Shown here piece by piece: positions 45,155-56,768 of a stretch of 64,000 nt of DNA (the stretch's first letter is position 1; every line of letters starts with the position of its first letter). A model generated the notes under the pieces. That model searched no databases. It was not told the DNA's origin and saw only the letters and a list, made by a program, of their open reading frames with translations. Made by a program: the position numbers and the translations under genes. Source of the DNA: Afipia sp. (GTDB taxonomy: Bacteria > Pseudomonadota > Alphaproteobacteria > Rhizobiales > Xanthobacteraceae); NCBI GenBank assembly GCA_017308575.1, contig JAFKEQ010000003.1:1488001-1552000 (forward strand), read 5' to 3'.

Positions 45155-46750
45155 TCACTCCCACTCGATCGTGCCGGGCGGCTTACTGGTCACGTCGTAA
45201 ACCACGCGGTTGACGCCCTTCACCTCGTTGATGATGCGCGTGGCGGTCTCGCCGAGGAAGGCCATGTCGAAGTGATAGAAGTCCGCCGTCATGCCGTCGG
45301 TCGATGTCACCGCGCGCAGGCCGACGACGTATTCGTAAGTGCGGCCGTCGCCCATCACGCCGACGGTCTTCACTGGCAGCAGCACGGCAAACGCCTGCCA
45401 GATGGTATCGTAGAGTCCCGCCTTGCGGATCTGGTCGATATAGACCGCGTCGGCCTCGCGCAGGATATCGAGCTTCTCGCGCGTGATCTCGCCCGGACAG
45501 CGGATCGCAAGGCCCGGCCCCGGAAACGGATGGCGGCCGACAAACACATCCGGCAGGCCAAGCTCGACACCGAGCGCGCGCACTTCATCCTTGAACAGCT
45601 CGCGCAGCGGCTCGACCAGCTTCATGTTCATGCGTGCCGGCAGGCCGCCGACATTGTGATGCGACTTGATGGTCACTGAAGGCCCGCCGGTAAACGAGAC
45701 GCTCTCGATCACGTCCGGATAGAGCGTGCCCTGCGCAAGAAAATCTGCGCCGCCGATTTTTTTGGCTTCCTCATCGAACACATCGATGAACAGGCGGCCG
45801 ATGGTCTTGCGCTTCACTTCCGGATCGGTGACCCCTTCGAGTTCACCGAGGAAAGTCTTCGATGCATCAACGTGAACCAGCGGAATGTTATAGTGATGCC
45901 GGAACAGGTCGACGACGGTCTTGGCTTCATCCTTGCGCAGCATGCCGTGATCGACAAACACGCAGGTGAGCTGGTCGCCGATAGCTTCATGAATCAGGAT
46001 TGCGGCCACGGATGAATCGACGCCGCCCGACAGGCCGCAGATCACTCTGCCCTTGCCGACCTGCGCGCGGATTTTCTCAACGGCTTCCTCGCGGAAAGCG
46101 CGCATGGTCCAGTCGCCCTTAAGGCCGGCAACCTTGCGCACGAAATTACGGATCAGTTTGGCGCCATCCGGCGTATGCACCACCTCGGGGTGAAACTGCA
46201 TCGCATAGAACTTCCGCTTGTCGTCGGCGATCACCGAAATCGGCGAGCCCGGCGCCTTCGCAACACCGCGGAAACCATCTGGCAGCTTGGTCACGCGGTC
46301 GCCATGGCTCATCCAGACGTAGTGCTTCTCGCCGACCTTCCAGACATCCTCGAACAGCGCGCAGTTATCCGTCACCTCGATCAGCGCGCGGCCAAACTCG
46401 CGGTGATGCCCCGCCTCGACAGTGCCGCCGAGCTGTTGCGCCATGGTCTGTTCGCCGTAGCAGATGCCGAGTACCGGCACACCTGCGGTGAGGATCGACA
46501 TCGGTGCGGAGGGCGCGTCCTGATCCAGCACGGAAGCCGGACCGCCCGACAGGATCACCGCCTTTGGCTTCATCTCCTTGAAGGCCGCTTCCGCCTTCTG
46601 GAACGGCACGATCTCGGAATAGACGCCGTCTTCGCGCACGCGCCGCGCGATCAGCTGCGTGACCTGCGAACCGAAATCAACAATGAGAATCTTTTCATGC
46701 GCGCCCGCCCGGTCGGGCGTCGCGGAGGCGGTCTGGCTGTGTGCTGTCAT
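45155..46750 (-). CDS. guaA: GMP synthase (glutamine-hydrolysing)
   Basis: This 531-residue enzyme converts XMP to GMP. The class I glutamine amidotransferase domain has the nucleophile C97 in LGICYGEQ and its catalytic His/Glu in the [10 protein letters not shown] segment. The ATP-pyrophosphatase domain has the P-loop LSGGVDSS near residue 240. The dimerisation domain ends with the family C-terminus KPPGTIEWE. guaB, the preceding pathway step, is 4.7 kb upstream on the same strand, though not in one operon. Confidence 0.97.
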   Translation of the reverse strand: MTAHSQTASATPDRAGAHEKILIVDFGSQVTQLIARRVREDGVYSEIVPFQKAEAAFKEMKPKAVILSGGPASVLDQDAPSAPMSILTAGVPVLGICYGEQTMAQQLGGTVEAGHHREFGRALIEVTDNCALFEDVWKVGEKHYVWMSHGDRVTKLPDGFRGVAKAPGSPISVIADDKRKFYAMQFHPEVVHTPDGAKLIRNFVRKVAGLKGDWTMRAFREEAVEKIRAQVGKGRVICGLSGGVDSSVAAILIHEAIGDQLTCVFVDHGMLRKDEAKTVVDLFRHHYNIPLVHVDASKTFLGELEGVTDPEVKRKTIGRLFIDVFDEEAKKIGGADFLAQGTLYPDVIESVSFTGGPSVTIKSHHNVGGLPARMNMKLVEPLRELFKDEVRALGVELGLPDVFVGRHPFPGPGLAIRCPGEITREKLDILREADAVYIDQIRKAGLYDTIWQAFAVLLPVKTVGVMGDGRTYEYVVGLRAVTSTDGMTADFYHFDMAFLGETATRIINEVKGVNRVVYDVTSKPPGTIEWE

Positions 46751-46851
46751 GGGGTGGAAATACGCGACGGGGGCCGGAGTCGCAACCCCGGAAAGCTTGC
46801 AGAACCGGGCTTATCGGCAGGTTTTGCGGGGGTGGATTGATCTCTTAACTT

Positions 46852-46976
46852 GGTCGTCCCGGCGAAGGCCGGGACCCATATTCCCTGATTTCTCGATTTG
46901 CGAGAGCTGTCGGAGCAATCGTTTCGCAGCACCACGACGTTCGGTGGTTATGGGTCCCAGCCTTCGCCGGGACGAC
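46852..46976. repeat. dispersed inverted-repeat element between guaA and rsmB-type gene
   Basis: Two 29-base arms, 46852-46880 and 46948-46976, are inverted copies of each other with 27 of 29 positions matching (ends GTCGTCCCGGCGAAGG and GGGACCCATA). They flank a 67-base centre. The arm sequence (CCCGGCGAAGGCCGGGACCC) is a very common intergenic repeat in Bradyrhizobium-group genomes. The whole would fold as a long hairpin in RNA. Confidence 0.85.
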
Positions 46977-46985
46977 GAAAATTGC

Positions 46986-48284
46986 CTATCCCGCCTTACG
47001 CAGCACTGATACGAAAAACCCGTCCGTCCCTGTCCGGCGCGGGGTCATCAGCAGACCTTCCAGCGATTGCAGGGTGGCAGCGAGGAAATCCTCGGTCTTG
47101 TCCCACAGCACCGAGGCCACCTGCTCCGGCGGCACCACGGCGAACTCCGGATGGCGGCTCACGAAGGCCCGGACCTGTTCGGCATTCTCCTGCGGCAGCA
47201 CCGAACAGGTAATGTAGGCAATCCGCCCGCCCGGCTTCGGCAGCGACGCTGCACGCTCCAGCACCTCATTCTGGTCCTTGAGACGGACCTCCAGCGCACC
47301 GGGGCGCATCCGCCACTTCGCATCCGGGTTGCGCCGCCATGTGCCGGTACCCGTGCAAGGCGCATCGATCACGACGAGATCGGCCGATGCGTCGATATCG
47401 GCAAGCGTATCGTCGCCGCGCGGCGTGCGGACGTCGGCGTTGTGGACGCCGGCGCGCGACAGCCGCTCATGGATCGGCGCAAGCTGGCGCTTGTCGTGGT
47501 CCGTTGCGATCAGCCGGCCCTTGCCCTGCATCATCGCCGCCAGCGCCAATGTCTTGCCGCCAGCGCCTGCGCACATATCGATCACCTGCTCGCCGGGCTT
47601 CGCCCCGGTGAGCAGCGCCGCGAGTTGCGAGCCTTCGTCCTGCACCTCGACGCCGCCCTTGATGAAGGCCTCTTCGGAGTGAATGCCGGGATTACGCGCA
47701 TCGGCTCCAAGATCAATCCGCAGGCCGATGGGCGACCATGGCGTGGGCCGCGCACCGAGATGCGCCATCGAGGCCAGCACCTTTTCCGGCTTGGCCTTCA
47801 GCGTGTTGACCCGCAGATCGAGCGGCGCGCGGCTCGCCATCGCGGTCGCTTCTTCCACCCGTGCGTCGCCGAACACGGCGGCGAACTGCGGATCGAGCCA
47901 TTCGGGATAATCGCCCGCGATATGCGCAGGCGCGTCCTTCACGGTGCGCAATGTCAGCGCCGCGCGTTCGCTCTCTGTCAGCGGCTGCGGCGCGAAACGG
48001 CCGCCGTCGCACAATGCCGCAACGGCATCGGCATCAAGCCCGCGCTCGAGCTTGAGCATGCCGAGCAGCCGCGCGCGCGGTGTATCCTCATTCATCAGCC
48101 AGGCGGATGAGGCACGGCGGCGCAGCACGTCGAAGACAAGTCCCGCAATCGCTGCGCGGTCGCCCGAACCCGCGAACCGATGCGCGGTGCCCCACTCCTT
48201 GAGCGCGTTCGACGCCGGAACGCGCTGCGCGTCGATGGCGGACAAGACTTCGATGGCTGCGGAGAGCCGTGCGGCGGGGGTCAT
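46986..48284 (-). CDS. RsmB/NOP2 family rRNA (cytosine-C5) methyltransferase
   Basis: This 432-residue protein has an N-terminal NusB-like helical region (about 1-130) and a C-terminal Rossmann methyltransferase. The SAM motif is VIDMCAGAGGKTLALAAMM, the catalytic PC motif is VIDAPCTGTGTWRR, and the second cysteine is in YITCSVLPQEN. All catalytic residues are present. The target is probably C967 of 16S rRNA (E. coli numbering) by analogy with RsmB, though paralogues with other targets exist. Confidence 0.88.
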   Translation of the reverse strand: MTPAARLSAAIEVLSAIDAQRVPASNALKEWGTAHRFAGSGDRAAIAGLVFDVLRRRASSAWLMNEDTPRARLLGMLKLERGLDADAVAALCDGGRFAPQPLTESERAALTLRTVKDAPAHIAGDYPEWLDPQFAAVFGDARVEEATAMASRAPLDLRVNTLKAKPEKVLASMAHLGARPTPWSPIGLRIDLGADARNPGIHSEEAFIKGGVEVQDEGSQLAALLTGAKPGEQVIDMCAGAGGKTLALAAMMQGKGRLIATDHDKRQLAPIHERLSRAGVHNADVRTPRGDDTLADIDASADLVVIDAPCTGTGTWRRNPDAKWRMRPGALEVRLKDQNEVLERAASLPKPGGRIAYITCSVLPQENAEQVRAFVSRHPEFAVVPPEQVASVLWDKTEDFLAATLQSLEGLLMTPRRTGTDGFFVSVLRKAG

Positions 48285-48326
48285 CGTGCTTTTCTCAGAG
48301 GAAGACAGCGATGACGTAACCGTCCC

Positions 48327-48662
48327 TCAGATCAGAAACAAGACTCGAATGGCGAAATAGAGCCACATCGCCAGCAGGACCAACGCCGCGGCTATGAAAA
48401 ACGAAGTGGATCGTCCACCCGTCGCGGCGACAAGAAAACCTGCCTGAAAGATCTGCAGCACGACGAACACCCATGCCAGCAGGACGATGACGAGATCGGC
48501 GTGATGCGTCTCGATCGTCAGCGCGACCAGCGCATAGAACAGCACATGCAGATAGTTGAAGCTGTCCCCCTCGGCAGGCGACTGACGGCCGCGCCAGAAC
48601 AGTATGAGGAATGTCAGGCCGGCCAGCACAAAGGTCGGCAACAGAAGCCCCTGAATCATCAT
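48327..48662 (-). CDS. MAPEG-like small membrane protein
   Basis: The 111-residue protein has four predicted helices. FNYLHVLFYALVALTIETHHADLVIVLLAWVFVVLQIFQAGFLVA (in parts) matches the MAPEG/YecN-type pattern of a polar ladder (N-x-x-x-L-F) followed by A-W-x-F-V. MAPEG proteins include microsomal glutathione transferases; bacterial members are mostly uncharacterised. Two adjacent ATGs (48662, 48659) follow GAGGG, and the first is preferred. The frame to 48764 adds a basic leader without support. It precedes the RsmB-type gene on the same strand by 42 bases. Confidence 0.68.
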   Translation of the reverse strand: MMIQGLLLPTFVLAGLTFLILFWRGRQSPAEGDSFNYLHVLFYALVALTIETHHADLVIVLLAWVFVVLQIFQAGFLVAATGGRSTSFFIAAALVLLAMWLYFAIRVLFLI

Positions 48663-48795
48663 TGAAATATCCCTCAACCCAAAATGAATGCGGCCGCGGC
48701 GAACTGATCGTCCGCCTTTGAACCGATCCATCAGATCAAGCGACCAATGGCCAGAAAGTTCCATTCACAGGCGCGACAGACGCCGCGGTGCTAGG

Positions 48796-49320
48796 ATGAT
48801 CGAGCGGAAAACCAATCCCAGCTTCATGCGTACCTTCGTTCGGCGCATGGTCAGCGCGGTTCTGATCATAGCTGTGGTCACAGCCGGTGGGCTCGGTTTG
48901 CGTGCCGCCGCGCTGAAACATCTCGGACTGTTCACACAGGCACCCGCGGTCGAATTTGAAATTCGCCTGCCGCAGTCAGCGGCAAAGAATGATCCCAGGC
49001 GTGACGCGCAGGTCGAGCTGCTCACCGACCAGAACCAGACGCTCGCCCGCCTCGACGAGACTCTACTCGTCACCGAGGACGGGCGTGCCGTACTGCGCGG
49101 TCAGGTCCCGCTGAAATTCCGAACCTCGGAACGCATGGTCGTTCTCAGTCTGCCGGGTCAGGCGCAACGGGCGTTCAAGCTGCGCTTGCCACCCAATCCC
49201 GGTTCTTCGCAAGAATTCGGACCATGGCACATGACCGATCGCGTCATGCCCGCCGGGAGAGCCCTGCCTCACGCCGGCGTGCCCGATGACAGCTACGCGA
49301 TCCGCTATCGCGTGCTCTGA
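48796..49320 (+). CDS. membrane-anchored hypothetical protein
   Basis: This 174-residue protein has a basic N-terminus, one hydrophobic helix at about 18-35 (SAVLIIAVVTAGGLGLRAA) and a periplasmic domain that looks all-beta. It contains VEFEIRLPQSAAKND and VELLTDQNQTLARLD and ends DDSYAIRYRVL. I do not recognise a family. The start at 48796 has no clear ribosome-binding site; M11 at 48826 is an alternative. It is divergent from the MAPEG-like gene. Confidence 0.58.
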   Translation: MIERKTNPSFMRTFVRRMVSAVLIIAVVTAGGLGLRAAALKHLGLFTQAPAVEFEIRLPQSAAKNDPRRDAQVELLTDQNQTLARLDETLLVTEDGRAVLRGQVPLKFRTSERMVVLSLPGQAQRAFKLRLPPNPGSSQEFGPWHMTDRVMPAGRALPHAGVPDDSYAIRYRVL

Positions 49321-49390
49321 AAACTGGTCCAGCTTTTCATCACCGAACCATTTTCAGTAATCTTGTTTCAATCACGAAACAATTTTTCGG

Positions 49391-49424
49391 ACGCAGCGTC
49401 ACCTTTGTGCAGGTGACGCTGCGT
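49391..49424. terminator. hairpin terminator, 14-bp perfect stem
   Basis: ACGCAGCGTCACCT (49391-49404) pairs perfectly with 49411-49424 around a 6-base loop. It lies between convergent genes ending at 49320 (+) and 49432 (-). The T-run is short on the plus side and A/T-rich sequence follows on the minus side. Confidence 0.78.
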
Positions 49425-49431
49425 TTCAAAA

Positions 49432-50466
49432 TCAGACCTTATCCGGTCCGACGCGCACAAGCTGCTTGCCGAAGTTCGCGCCCTTGAGCAGGCCCATGAA
49501 GGCTGCCGGCGCGCTTTCAATTCCCTCGGTAACAAACTCACGATGCTTGAGCTTTCCCTCACGCAGCCACTGCGGCATGTCGCGGATGAAATCAGGGAAC
49601 ATCGCGTCGAAATCGCGGACGATGAATCCGCGGAAGTTCAGGCGCTTCACCAGAATGGCGCGCATGATCGAGTTGGCCCAGGGCGGGGTCGGCGTATCCT
49701 TGCCGAAGATCGTGTTGTAGTCGGCGATCAGACCGCACACCGGAATCCGCGCAAAGAAATTCAGCAGCGGGAACACCGCATCGAAGACCTTGCCGCCGAC
49801 ATTCTCGAAGTAGACATCAATGCCGTTCGGACAGGCTGCCTTCAGCTTCGCCGCCATATCGGGATCGCGATGGTCGATGCATTCGTCGAAGCCGAGGTCC
49901 TTCTTGACGTAGTCGCACTTGTCCTTGCCTCCGGCGATACCGACGGCGCGCGCGCCCTTGATTTTTGCGATCTGCCCCACGGCCGATCCCACCGCGCCGG
50001 ACGCCGCGGCGACCACCACTGTCTCGCCCGCCTTCGGCTTGCCGATTTCGAGCAGGCCGGTATAGGCCGTCATGCCGGGCATGCCGAGCACACCGACAGC
50101 CGTGGAGATCGGCGCAACCTTCGGATCGACCTTGCGCAGCCCCTTTCCGTCCGACAGCGCATATTGCTGCCAGCCGGAATGCGAGAGCACGATATCGCCC
50201 TTCGCGAAGCCCGGATTGTTCGACGCCACGACCTCGCAGACCGTGCCGCCCTCCATCACGCCATCGACCGGCACCGGCGCGGAATAGGACGGTCCGTCGC
50301 TCATGCGCCCGCGCATGTAGGGATCGAGCGACAGCCAGATCGTCCGCAGCAGAAGCTGTCCTTCGCCCGGCGTCGGGACCGGGTAATCCTCAAGACGAAA
50401 ATTGCTGGCATTCGGCTCGCCGACCGGGCGGGACGCGAGCACGATGCGCTTGGCAGACTGTGACAT
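49432..50466 (-). CDS. NADP-dependent alkenal/one oxidoreductase, MDR family
   Basis: This 344-residue zinc-independent medium-chain reductase of the leukotriene B4 dehydrogenase/CurA type has SLDPYMRGRMSDGPSY in the N-terminal domain. GMPGMTAYTGLLEIGKPKAGETVVVAAASGAVGSAVGQIAK (in parts) carries the nucleotide-binding AASGAVGS turn, and GIAGGKDKCDYV supplies the NADP-selective basic residue. FENVGGKVFDAVFPLLN completes the signature. It reduces alpha,beta-unsaturated aldehydes or ketones, and a detoxification role is likely. It is monocistronic. Confidence 0.9.
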   Translation of the reverse strand: MSQSAKRIVLASRPVGEPNASNFRLEDYPVPTPGEGQLLLRTIWLSLDPYMRGRMSDGPSYSAPVPVDGVMEGGTVCEVVASNNPGFAKGDIVLSHSGWQQYALSDGKGLRKVDPKVAPISTAVGVLGMPGMTAYTGLLEIGKPKAGETVVVAAASGAVGSAVGQIAKIKGARAVGIAGGKDKCDYVKKDLGFDECIDHRDPDMAAKLKAACPNGIDVYFENVGGKVFDAVFPLLNFFARIPVCGLIADYNTIFGKDTPTPPWANSIMRAILVKRLNFRGFIVRDFDAMFPDFIRDMPQWLREGKLKHREFVTEGIESAPAAFMGLLKGANFGKQLVRVGPDKV

Positions 50467-50551
50467 GGGATTCCCTCTGTGCTTTCATCGGATTTTTGAC
50501 CTGAACGTTATTAGCCGAGAGTACGGCCCGCGGCCATGCGGTCAAAAACAC

Positions 50552-50578
50552 AAAAGGCGGCATGGATGCCATGCCGCC
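50552..50578 (-). terminator. intrinsic terminator of hypothetical gene
   Basis: A perfect 10-bp stem (50556-50565 with 50569-50578, 3-base loop) is followed on the minus strand by TTTTGTGTTTTT. It lies 30 bases after the stop of the gene at 50609-51232. Confidence 0.85.
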
Positions 50579-50608
50579 GCTCGTTTCAAACAGAATAACG
50601 ACGAAAGA

Positions 50609-51232
50609 TCAGGCCGTGATCTTCGCCAGCGCCTTGTCGAAGGCCTCCGCCGCAGCCGGCAGATCCTTGAACGAGCGAATAAGACGCGAGTTCTGCAGCT
50701 CCTTTTCCGCGATGCCGGGCCTCACTTCAGAAAACGGCCGACCACCATCGATCATCGCCGCAGGTGCGCTCACATGAAACTCGTGATCGTCGGCAGGAGC
50801 ATCTTTCGGCAGCCAGACACCGAGCGTCACGATATCGTTTCCGCGTCGGTAGGAAATATAACGGTCGATGGCGACCGACCCGTCACGCTGATGACCGCCG
50901 AGCTTGGCGAAACCTTTCGAATCCAGCAGACGATGCGCCTTGAAGCCTTTGACGCCTTCCGACTTCGCCTTCGCGGTTTCTTCGGAAAGGTCATACTTCG
51001 CGGCCATCTCCTTGCCGACCACGGCAAGCCGTTCGGATACCTCGTGCTCCAGCTCCTTCAGCGGCGAGCGTTCCTTGGACGCCTTGCGCGGCTTCAGCGC
51101 GTTGCGCTTGCCAAGCTCGGTCTTGCACTTTTCGGCGACGTCGGCGACCGATTTTCGCTCGGCATTTACCAGCAGGTTCTTCAGATCCTGATCCGAAAGC
51201 GCGGCAATCCTGTCGTCTGTCCAATCGACCAT
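50609..51232 (-). CDS. conserved hypothetical, charged cytoplasmic protein
   Basis: This 207-residue protein has no signal peptide or membrane helix. The N-terminal half is helical and highly charged (VDWTDDRIAALSDQDLKNLLVNAERKSVADVAEKC in parts), with a basic stretch RNALKPRKASKERSPLKELEHEVSE. The C-terminal half is more globular (DRYISYRRGNDIVTLGVWLPKDAP). The opening resembles short helical modules at the start of some Rhizobiales hypothetical proteins. I do not recognise a function. The start at 51232 follows an AGAGAAGAAGAAAC-like purine run. Its own terminator follows. Confidence 0.6.
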   Translation of the reverse strand: MVDWTDDRIAALSDQDLKNLLVNAERKSVADVAEKCKTELGKRNALKPRKASKERSPLKELEHEVSERLAVVGKEMAAKYDLSEETAKAKSEGVKGFKAHRLLDSKGFAKLGGHQRDGSVAIDRYISYRRGNDIVTLGVWLPKDAPADDHEFHVSAPAAMIDGGRPFSEVRPGIAEKELQNSRLIRSFKDLPAAAEAFDKALAKITA

Positions 51233-51428
51233 GTTTCTTCTTCTCTGAAATTGTTGTGGCCATCGTGGCCGGACTGGCCGCCGGTCCCGAAACCGTGAAA
51301 CAGTCCCATGAAAGCGGCCCGTGAGATAGCGCCGACATGACATCGGCCGACTTGCGCGAAGCACAATTAAAGCGCCGCGCAACTATAGCGCGTTTTGGCG
51401 ATCCGGTGAGGCCGAAATTGGACGGCGT

Positions 51429-53261
<1,833 letters not shown>

Positions 53262-54722
53262 ATGCAAAAGGAACGCCTGATACCGCTGATCGTGGCCTGC
53301 GCCCTGTTCATGGAAAACATGGACTCGACGGTGATCGCGACGTCCCTGCCCGCCATCGCCGCCGATATCGGCACCAGCCCGCTGACGCTGAAGCTCGCGA
53401 TCACGTCCTATCTGCTCTCGCTTGCGGTCTTCATTCCGGCCAGTGGCTGGACTGCCGATCGCTTCGGCGCACGTGCGGTGTTCAGCGCAGCCATCATGGT
53501 CTTCATGATCGGCTCCATCGGTTGCGCGCTCTCCACATCGGTGACCGATTTCGTGATCGCCCGCACGCTGCAGGGCATCGGCGGCGCGATGATGACGCCG
53601 GTCGGGCGGCTCGTGCTGTTGCGCTCCATCGACAAAAGCGCGTTGGTCAACGCCATGGCGTGGGTCACCATTCCGGCGCTGATCGGCCCGGTGATCGGCC
53701 CGCCGCTCGGCGGCTTCATCACCACCTATTTCTCGTGGCACTGGATCTTCCTAATCAACATTCCGATCGGCATTCTCGGCATCTGGATGGCGCTGAAGTA
53801 TATCGATCCGATCAAGAGCGAAAATCCCGAGCGGTTCGATCTCGTCGGTCTCATGCTGGCCGGAATTGGGCTCGCCGGTCTCGCCTTCGGCCTGTCGGTG
53901 GCGGGTCTCGGACTGCTGCCATGGCCCATCGTCGTCGCACTGATCGCCGGCGGCGCGGTGTGCATGATGCTTTATCTGCGCCACGCCAAACGCACGGCGT
54001 CACCGGTGCTGGACTTCACGCTGTTGAAGCATCAGACACTGCGCGCCAGCCTGACCGGCGGCTTTCTCTATCGCCTCGGCATCGGCGCGCTGCCGTTCCT
54101 GTTGCCGCTCCTGATGCAGATCGGCTTCGGCCTGTCGCCATTCAAATCCGGACTGGTGACGTTCGCCTCGGCCGTCGGTGCGCTCGGCATGAAGACGCTG
54201 GCGGCGCGGATCATCCGCACCTTCGGCTTCCGCAAGATCACCGTCATCAATGCGGTGGTCAGTTCGTTCTTCCTGGCTGCGTGCGCGCTGTTTACGCCGG
54301 CAACGCCGCTACTGCTGATCATGATCATTCTGATCGTCGGCGGCTTCTTCCGCTCGCTGCAGTTCACTTCGATCAACACGCTGGCCTATGCGGAGGTGAC
54401 GCCCGCCGAAATGAGCCGCGCCACCACGCTGATGAGCGTCAACCAGCAGCTTGCGATTTCAGCGGGCGTCGCGGTGGGTGCGTTCTGCGTCGAAGCGACC
54501 ATGGCGCTGAATCATTCGAGCGAACTGGGTGCTGGCGACTTCTGGCCCGCCTTCGTGATCGTCGCGGTCCTCGCCGCGATGTCCGCCTATTCGTTCTGGA
54601 AGCTGCCGGAAGATGCGGGCAACGAGATTTCGGGCCACAAGACCGTCGCGATGGAAGGGCCGAAAGCACCGGAAGCTGCCGCGCTGGAATCCACGCAAGA
54701 TGCACGGGATCAGAAGCTCTGA
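53262..54722 (+). CDS. MFS transporter, DHA2 (EmrB/QacA) type
   Basis: This 486-residue permease has about fourteen predicted helices. Motif D1-like LFMENMDSTVIATSLPAIAADIG opens helix 1. Motif A appears as GWTADRFGARAVF in loop 2-3. Motif C, which marks drug:proton antiporters, appears in helix 5 as LIGPVIGPPLGGFI. The C-terminal 40 residues are charged and cytoplasmic. A multidrug or metabolite exporter is likely; the substrate is unknown. No membrane-fusion partner (EmrA-like) is adjacent. Its stop lies 3 bases from that of the convergent rlmE. Confidence 0.86.
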   Translation: MQKERLIPLIVACALFMENMDSTVIATSLPAIAADIGTSPLTLKLAITSYLLSLAVFIPASGWTADRFGARAVFSAAIMVFMIGSIGCALSTSVTDFVIARTLQGIGGAMMTPVGRLVLLRSIDKSALVNAMAWVTIPALIGPVIGPPLGGFITTYFSWHWIFLINIPIGILGIWMALKYIDPIKSENPERFDLVGLMLAGIGLAGLAFGLSVAGLGLLPWPIVVALIAGGAVCMMLYLRHAKRTASPVLDFTLLKHQTLRASLTGGFLYRLGIGALPFLLPLLMQIGFGLSPFKSGLVTFASAVGALGMKTLAARIIRTFGFRKITVINAVVSSFFLAACALFTPATPLLLIMIILIVGGFFRSLQFTSINTLAYAEVTPAEMSRATTLMSVNQQLAISAGVAVGAFCVEATMALNHSSELGAGDFWPAFVIVAVLAAMSAYSFWKLPEDAGNEISGHKTVAMEGPKAPEAAALESTQDARDQKL

Positions 54723-54725
54723 CGG

Positions 54726-55421
54726 TCAGTCCCGCTGCATCTCGTTCGTGCCGCGAAATCCCTGCGCCAGTACGTAACGCTCGGACGAGTCCTGCCGACT
54801 CGCAGCGGGCTTCACATGCTTCACGGTGGCGAAGTCACGCTTGAGCTGCGTCAGCAGCTCTGCATCCGCGCCGCTCTGGAACACTTTGGCCAGAAAAGTC
54901 CCGCCCGGATTGAGGATTTCGCTGGCGAAAGCGGCGGCGCTTTCCACCAGCCCGATGATGCGCAACTGATCCGTCTTGCGATGGCCGGTGGTGTTGGCGG
55001 CCATGTCCGACATCACCACATCGGCACCGCCGCCGATCATGGCGCGGAGCCTGTCTGGCGCCTTGTCGTCGAGAAAATCCATCCGCGCGAAGCTGACACC
55101 CGGAAGCTCCGGCATCTCCAGGAGATCGATGGCAACGACCTTGCCCTTGCCTTCCACCGAGCCGACGCGCTTGGCTGCGATCTGGCTCCATCCGCCGGGC
55201 GCGGCGCCGAGATCGACCACCACCTGCCCCCGCTTGAGGATGCGATGCTTGTCATCGATCTCCTGCAGCTTGTAGGCCGCGCGTGACCGGAAGCCGTCAC
55301 GCTTGGCCTGCGCGACGTAAGGATCATTGAGTTGCCGCTCAAGCCAGAGCTTCGATGACAGCTTGCGCTTGCCGCCGGTCTTCACCGTGACATGCAGCCG
55401 TCCTGTGGTGTCTTTCGCCAT
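54726..55421 (-). CDS. rlmE: 23S rRNA (uridine-2'-O)-methyltransferase
   Basis: This 231-residue FtsJ/RlmE protein methylates U2552 of the 23S A-loop. Catalytic K51 lies in FRSRAAYKLQEI, motif I is VVVDLGAAPGGWSQIA at 67-82, and DVVMSDMAANTTGHRKTDQL carries the second catalytic Asp and the family signature. The C-terminal KPAASRQDSSERYVLAQGF includes the last catalytic Lys/Glu. A basic N-terminal extension (KTGGKRKLSSKLWLERQLNDPYV) is typical. It is 54 bases downstream of ppx on the same strand, an arrangement conserved in related bacteria. Confidence 0.95.
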   Translation of the reverse strand: MAKDTTGRLHVTVKTGGKRKLSSKLWLERQLNDPYVAQAKRDGFRSRAAYKLQEIDDKHRILKRGQVVVDLGAAPGGWSQIAAKRVGSVEGKGKVVAIDLLEMPELPGVSFARMDFLDDKAPDRLRAMIGGGADVVMSDMAANTTGHRKTDQLRIIGLVESAAAFASEILNPGGTFLAKVFQSGADAELLTQLKRDFATVKHVKPAASRQDSSERYVLAQGFRGTNEMQRD

Positions 55422-55475
55422 GAAAAAGCTTTCGGTCGCAGGTTGCGACTTCCATACGATGTTTCCGGCGCGCCG

Positions 55476-56549
55476 TCAGCAGGCCAGGATCGCGCCGTCG
55501 GCCCGCATCATCTCCACCAGCATGCCCTCGCGCAGCCCGCGATCCGCCACGCGAAGACGCGGCAGCGGGAACGCGGCGCGGATTGCATCGAGGATCGCGC
55601 AACCGGCCAGCACGAGATCGGCCCGCTCGGCGCCGATGCAGGCATTTTGCGCGCGCTCCTGATAGGTCATGTCGAGCAGACGGGCGATGGCGCGGTCCAT
55701 CTCCGCGTCGTTCATCCACAAGCCGTCCACCCTGCGCCGGTCGTAATGCGACAGGCCGAGGTGAACGCCCGCCACCGTGGTCACCGTGCCCGACGTGCCG
55801 AGCAGATGCATGTTCGACAGGTCGTGGCCGTGCTGCGCGGCGAATGGCGCGAGATGTTTTGCAACTTCGTCGACCATCGCGCTGTAGGACTCGCGCGTCA
55901 CGTGAGTACCGCCGAACTGTTCCGCCAGCGTCACGACGCCGAGCGGCAGCGATACCCACGGCCCCTTGGCCGGCGGCGCCTGCATATTCCCGCCCGGACG
56001 TTCGATCCGCACCACCTCGGTGGAACCGCCACCGATATCGAACAGGATCGCCCCCTTGGCGTCGACATCAAGCAGCGGCGAACAGCCGATCGCGGCCAAC
56101 GTGGATTCGGTTTCGCGGTCGATAACTTCGAGCTTGATGCCGGTTTCGCGCTCGATCAGATCGAGAAACGCATCGGAATTGTCCGCCGCCCGGCAAGCCT
56201 CCGTGGCGATGGTGCGCAACCGTTTGGCGCCCTTGGCGCGGATTTTGTCCCCGCACACGCTCAGGGCGCTCACGGCGCGCGAGATGGCGGCATCGCTGAT
56301 ACGGCCCGTGGAGGCGATGCCCTCGCCCAGCCGGATGATGCGCGAAAACGAATCGATCACGCGAAACCCGTCATGGGACACGCGCGCGATCAGCAAGCGG
56401 CAATTGTTGGTGCCAAGATCCAGCGCGGCATACGCCGTAGGCATGGCCGGAGCGCGATTTTGGCCGCGATCCAGCACATCCCCCGTCGCCGGTCCTGACG
56501 GGCTGACACGCGGCTCATGGCCGTCGTGCAGCCGCACGTCTTCGTTCAT
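55476..56549 (-). CDS. exopolyphosphatase/guanosine pentaphosphatase family (Ppx/GppA)
   Basis: This 357-residue ASKHA-fold phosphatase has the phosphate-1 loop ALDLGTNNCRLLIA near residues 41-54, the phosphate-2 loop ILFDIGGGSTEV and the SLPLGVVTL segment. The LLGTSGTVTTVAGVHL helix cap is also present. It is shorter than E. coli Ppx and lacks the C-terminal HD-like domains, as is usual in alphaproteobacterial short forms. Substrates may be polyphosphate or pppGpp. The start at 56549 adds a 38-residue polar leader before the fold; an internal ATG in the PAMPTAYAALD segment (near residue 36) is an equally good candidate. Confidence 0.86.
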   Translation of the reverse strand: MNEDVRLHDGHEPRVSPSGPATGDVLDRGQNRAPAMPTAYAALDLGTNNCRLLIARVSHDGFRVIDSFSRIIRLGEGIASTGRISDAAISRAVSALSVCGDKIRAKGAKRLRTIATEACRAADNSDAFLDLIERETGIKLEVIDRETESTLAAIGCSPLLDVDAKGAILFDIGGGSTEVVRIERPGGNMQAPPAKGPWVSLPLGVVTLAEQFGGTHVTRESYSAMVDEVAKHLAPFAAQHGHDLSNMHLLGTSGTVTTVAGVHLGLSHYDRRRVDGLWMNDAEMDRAIARLLDMTYQERAQNACIGAERADLVLAGCAILDAIRAAFPLPRLRVADRGLREGMLVEMMRADGAILAC

Positions 56550-56768
56550 GCAAATCCATCTCTGCCGCGCCGTTCCCGACGCGATCACTCTTTGGACGCA
56601 AAGTCTAACAGCGCAGGTGCATGGTGCAACCGCGGCATCCCCAATCGTCCATTGTGACCCCGATTGAGAGACCTTAAGTTTAACGCCAAGACCTAGCCTT
56701 AAGGCCTAGTCCCTGGCCCAGCGCGGCAGCTTTCTGCCGCCAATCCCTCGCTTTTCACCGGATTTCCC